Below, one piece after another: positions 6,475-8,561 of a DNA stretch of 8,561 nucleotides (positions are counted from its first letter, which is position 1; the number at the start of each line of letters is the position of its first letter). A program made the translations under genes and the position numbers. The notes under the pieces are model-generated. The model saw only the letters and a list, made by a program, of their open reading frames with translations, was not told the DNA's origin and did not search any database. The DNA comes from Bacteroidales bacterium. Lineage in GTDB: Bacteria > Bacteroidota > Bacteroidia > Bacteroidales > ML635J-15. The stretch spans positions 1 to 8,561 of the forward strand of contig JAQVPT010000123.1 of the NCBI GenBank assembly GCA_028701945.1, written 5' to 3'.

Positions 6475-7376
6475 AAATTCATTATAATTTTGATAATATT
6501 GGAGAAATAAAAAACCCGGTCGTTACAACTGGAACCTTTGACGGAGTGCATGTTGGACATGCAGTTATTATAGGACGACTAAATCAGCTGGCAAGAGAAA
6601 TTGACGGTGAGTCTGTCTTAATCACTTTTCATCCACATCCAAGAAAAATACTATTCCCAGATAAATCAAAAGATTTAAAATTGATTAATACTCAAAATGA
6701 AAAAGCGAAAATGCTGGCAAAGACGCAATTAAATCATCTTTTTATTATTGATTTTACGATAAGTTTTTCAAAAACAAGTTCGCAATCTTTTGTAAACGAC
6801 ATACTCTTAGACAAATTAAAAGCTAAAATTATTGTTGTAGGATTTAATCACCATTTTGGACACAACCGAGAAGGAGATTATGATTATTTGTATCAGTTAA
6901 GCAAACAACGTAACTTTACTGTCGAAGAAATTCCTCAACAAGATATTGAAAACGAAGCTGTAAGTTCTACTCGCATTCGTAAAGCAATTCTTGAAGGACA
7001 AATAATGAAAGCAAATGCATATCTTGATCATCAGTATTTTATAAAGGGTAAATTAAGTGAGCTAAATAAAACAAGTGAACATGGATGTATATGTAGAATC
7101 GATATAGAGGAAAATGAAAAACTTATTCCATTATCAGGACGCTATGCAGCTAAGTTAGAACAAGATAAAATTGTTCATTACTGTTTTTGTGAGATACAGA
7201 ATAAGGGCGAAAAGACTGTTGTCAAAATTTTTATCCTAGATACTAATGTGAATTTAGCAGAAAATTATGCAAATTTGTATTTTTATAAAAGACTTAGAAC
7301 TTATAATGGCGATAATCAAGATTATTCAATTGGACGCATAGAGGATATGGAATTATTAAACGAATTAATATTTTAA
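6471..7376 (+). CDS. ribF: RibF-family FAD synthetase with degenerate riboflavin kinase domain
   Basis: A 301-residue protein of RibF length. RibF normally phosphorylates riboflavin to FMN (C-terminal domain) and adenylylates FMN to FAD (N-terminal domain). The nucleotidyltransferase half is intact: GTFDGVHVGH (21-30), ITFHPHPRK (51-59), GFNHHFGHNREGD (124-136) and SSTRIRKAI (165-173). The kinase half, from about 189, does not show the required motifs. The G(F/Y)PTAN ATP/Mg-binding segment is absent where HGCICRIDIEENEKLIP stands (204-220), the NIG-x-(R/K)PT motif is absent, and the catalytic Glu of the LE-V-H-LLD strand is not seen (TVVKIFILD, 249-257). The remnant YAAKLE and YKRLR segments still mark the fold. 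It may therefore make FAD from FMN only, or have taken another role. It overlaps rex by 4 nt and is the last gene of the dense cluster. A full riboflavin kinase would then be needed elsewhere in the genome. Confidence 0.88.
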   Translation: MKIHYNFDNIGEIKNPVVTTGTFDGVHVGHAVIIGRLNQLAREIDGESVLITFHPHPRKILFPDKSKDLKLINTQNEKAKMLAKTQLNHLFIIDFTISFSKTSSQSFVNDILLDKLKAKIIVVGFNHHFGHNREGDYDYLYQLSKQRNFTVEEIPQQDIENEAVSSTRIRKAILEGQIMKANAYLDHQYFIKGKLSELNKTSEHGCICRIDIEENEKLIPLSGRYAAKLEQDKIVHYCFCEIQNKGEKTVVKIFILDTNVNLAENYANLYFYKRLRTYNGDNQDYSIGRIEDMELLNELIF

Positions 7377-7380
7377 TTAA

Positions 7381-7386
7381 AAAGGA
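7381..7386 (+). promoter_or_regulatory. Possible ribosome binding site of ugd
   Basis: AAAGGA lies 10 nt before the ATG at 7397, in the 20-nt gap after ribF. It is the only Shine-Dalgarno-like element seen just upstream of a start here; the other starts follow AT-rich sequence without one. No convincing promoter was recognised in the gap, so ugd may be read from ribF or from a promoter inside it. Confidence 0.45.
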
Positions 7387-7396
7387 AACAAAGAAT

Positions 7397-8561
7397 ATGA
7401 AAATATCAATAATAGGAACTGGTTACGTAGGGTTAGTATCAGGCACATGTTTTGCCGAAATGGGTGTTATAACTTCCTGCTTAGATATTGACGCCAATAA
7501 AATTGAGAATCTCAAAAAAGGGATCATGCCAATTTGGGAACCCGGTCTCGAAACAATGGTAAAACGAAATACTGAAAAACACCGACTTAGCTTTACTACA
7601 AATATTTCAGAAAGCATTGAAAATGCAGAAGCTGTATTTATTGCAGTTGGTACTCCTCCCGATGAAGACGGTAGTGCAGATTTACAGTATGTTTTAACAG
7701 TTGCTCGTGAAATCGGAAAAAATATGGATCACTATATGGTAATAATTACAAAAAGTACAGTGCCAATAGGAACCGCCGAAAAAGTTCGAACAGCAATAGA
7801 AGAAGAACTTACAAAAAGAAATGTAAATATCGAATTTGACATTGCATCTAATCCTGAGTTTCTTAAAGAGGGCGATGCTATTGATGATTGCTTGCATCCT
7901 GACAGAATTGTAGTCGGCACCGATAGCGAAAAGGCTAAAGATATAATCGACAGATTGTATAAACCGTTTGTGCTTAATGGACACCCAATAATTTATATGG
8001 ACATTCCATCAGCGGAATTAACAAAATACACCGCAAATGCTTTATTGGCGACAAAAATATCTTTTATGAACGATATTGCTAATTTTTGTGAAATTGTTGG
8101 TGCAGATATCAATTCAGTTCGACGAGGAATTGGTTCAGACAAAAGAATCGGTCCATACTTTATATATGCTGGAACAGGTTATGGTGGCTCATGTTTTCCA
8201 AAAGATGTAAAAGCAATAATAAAAGCTGCTGACGAAAAAAATTATTCGTTAGAAATATTAAAATCTGTTGAAAATGTTAATAACAGACAAAAAGAAAGTC
8301 TGTACCATAAGGCTATTAAACATTTTAACGGAGACCTTAAAGGAAAAAAAATTGCTTTATGGGGATTATCATTTAAACCTAACACTGATGATATGCGTGA
8401 AGCACCAGCTCTCGTTTTAATTGAGAAACTACTTGAAAAAGGTGTAAGCGTATTTGCGTATGATCCTGTTGCAATGGAAGAAGCAAAACGGATATTAGGT
8501 AACAAAATAAGCTTTGTTAATGAACCTTACGAAGCATTGAACAATGCGGACGCTTTGATGT
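7397..8561 (+). CDS. ugd: UDP-glucose 6-dehydrogenase (3' truncated)
   Basis: The first 388 residues of a protein usually near 440, cut by the window end. The family oxidises UDP-glucose to UDP-glucuronate with two NAD+ in the cytoplasm, feeding capsule, exopolysaccharide and other surface glycans. Visible motifs: NAD-binding GTGYVG (7-12); PIWEPGLE (45-52); STVPIGT; NPEFLKEG with Glu154; AELTKYTANA with the likely catalytic Lys210; GYGGSCFPKD with the catalytic nucleophile Cys266; and WGLSFKPNTDDMREAP in the C-terminal UDP-binding domain. All expected catalytic residues up to the cut are present. The ATG at 7397 places the Rossmann strand at the N-terminus, as normal. It follows ribF by 20 nt, a wider gap than any within the upstream cluster. 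Its role is unrelated to hydrogen metabolism, so it probably starts a surface-polysaccharide block, which is an inference. The substrate could be a related UDP- or GDP-sugar, but UDP-glucose is most likely. Confidence 0.95.
   Translation, partial: MKISIIGTGYVGLVSGTCFAEMGVITSCLDIDANKIENLKKGIMPIWEPGLETMVKRNTEKHRLSFTTNISESIENAEAVFIAVGTPPDEDGSADLQYVLTVAREIGKNMDHYMVIITKSTVPIGTAEKVRTAIEEELTKRNVNIEFDIASNPEFLKEGDAIDDCLHPDRIVVGTDSEKAKDIIDRLYKPFVLNGHPIIYMDIPSAELTKYTANALLATKISFMNDIANFCEIVGADINSVRRGIGSDKRIGPYFIYAGTGYGGSCFPKDVKAIIKAADEKNYSLEILKSVENVNNRQKESLYHKAIKHFNGDLKGKKIALWGLSFKPNTDDMREAPALVLIEKLLEKGVSVFAYDPVAMEEAKRILGNKISFVNEPYEALNNADALM

Noticed and set aside
7363..7378. Inverted repeat AATTAA-TATT-TTAATT spanning the ribF stop, as a terminator
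   Set aside because: The stem is only six A-T pairs with no GC and no following T-tract. It is too weak to call a terminator and is expected by chance in such AT-rich DNA.
8084..8101. TTGTGAAATTGTT-like sequence as a Rex operator
   Set aside because: It is only a half-site without the matching TTCACAA arm, and lies inside ugd coding sequence. No full Rex-type palindrome was found in the window by eye.
7423..8505. Minus-strand open frames within ugd
   Set aside because: They are opposite a complete, motif-rich UDP-glucose dehydrogenase frame and show no recognisable domains.

Overview
The window is an AT-rich, tightly packed stretch with every supportable gene on the + strand. It suggests an anaerobic member of the Bacteroidota: low GC, start codons with little or no Shine-Dalgarno sequence, and genes for H2/NADH redox metabolism together with Rex. 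That assignment is inferred from style and content; there is no rRNA or other marker to fix the taxon.

Layout. Positions 1-7376 hold seven genes that abut or overlap (gaps of 1-3 nt, or overlaps of 4 and 8 nt), so they look like one operon whose promoter lies upstream of the window. In order they are: (1) the C-terminal part of a NuoF/HydB-type NAD(P)H-binding flavin/Fe-S subunit, cut by the window edge; (2) a CpI-sized [FeFe]-hydrogenase-like subunit with all accessory Fe-S cluster ligands but an altered active-site environment; (3) a 663-residue fusion of a sensory-type H-cluster domain, an Fe-S domain and a histidine kinase; (4) a stand-alone receiver; (5) a receiver-histidine kinase protein; (6) the NADH/NAD+-sensing repressor Rex; (7) a RibF homologue with an intact FMN adenylyltransferase half and an apparently dead riboflavin kinase half. 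A 20-nt gap with a ribosome-binding-site-like AAAGGA then leads into ugd (UDP-glucose 6-dehydrogenase), which runs off the right end and is probably functionally unrelated.

How the genes may work together (inference). The first two products should form an electron-transfer pair that moves electrons between NAD(P)H, flavin, Fe-S clusters and an H-cluster. The third product looks like an H2 or redox sensor wired directly to a kinase without the PAS domain usual in HydS proteins. Its phosphoryl group could pass to either receiver. Neither receiver protein has a DNA-binding output, and the only DNA-binding protein in the operon is Rex. The operon therefore combines H-cluster sensing, phosphorelay and NADH sensing.

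The most unusual signals are the hydrogenase-kinase fusion, an Asp in place of the proton-relay Cys in both H-cluster proteins, further active-site substitutions in the NuoF-linked hydrogenase, and the half-degenerate RibF. No tRNA, rRNA, CRISPR array, insertion sequence or clear terminator was seen, and no stretch over 300 bases lacks a gene.
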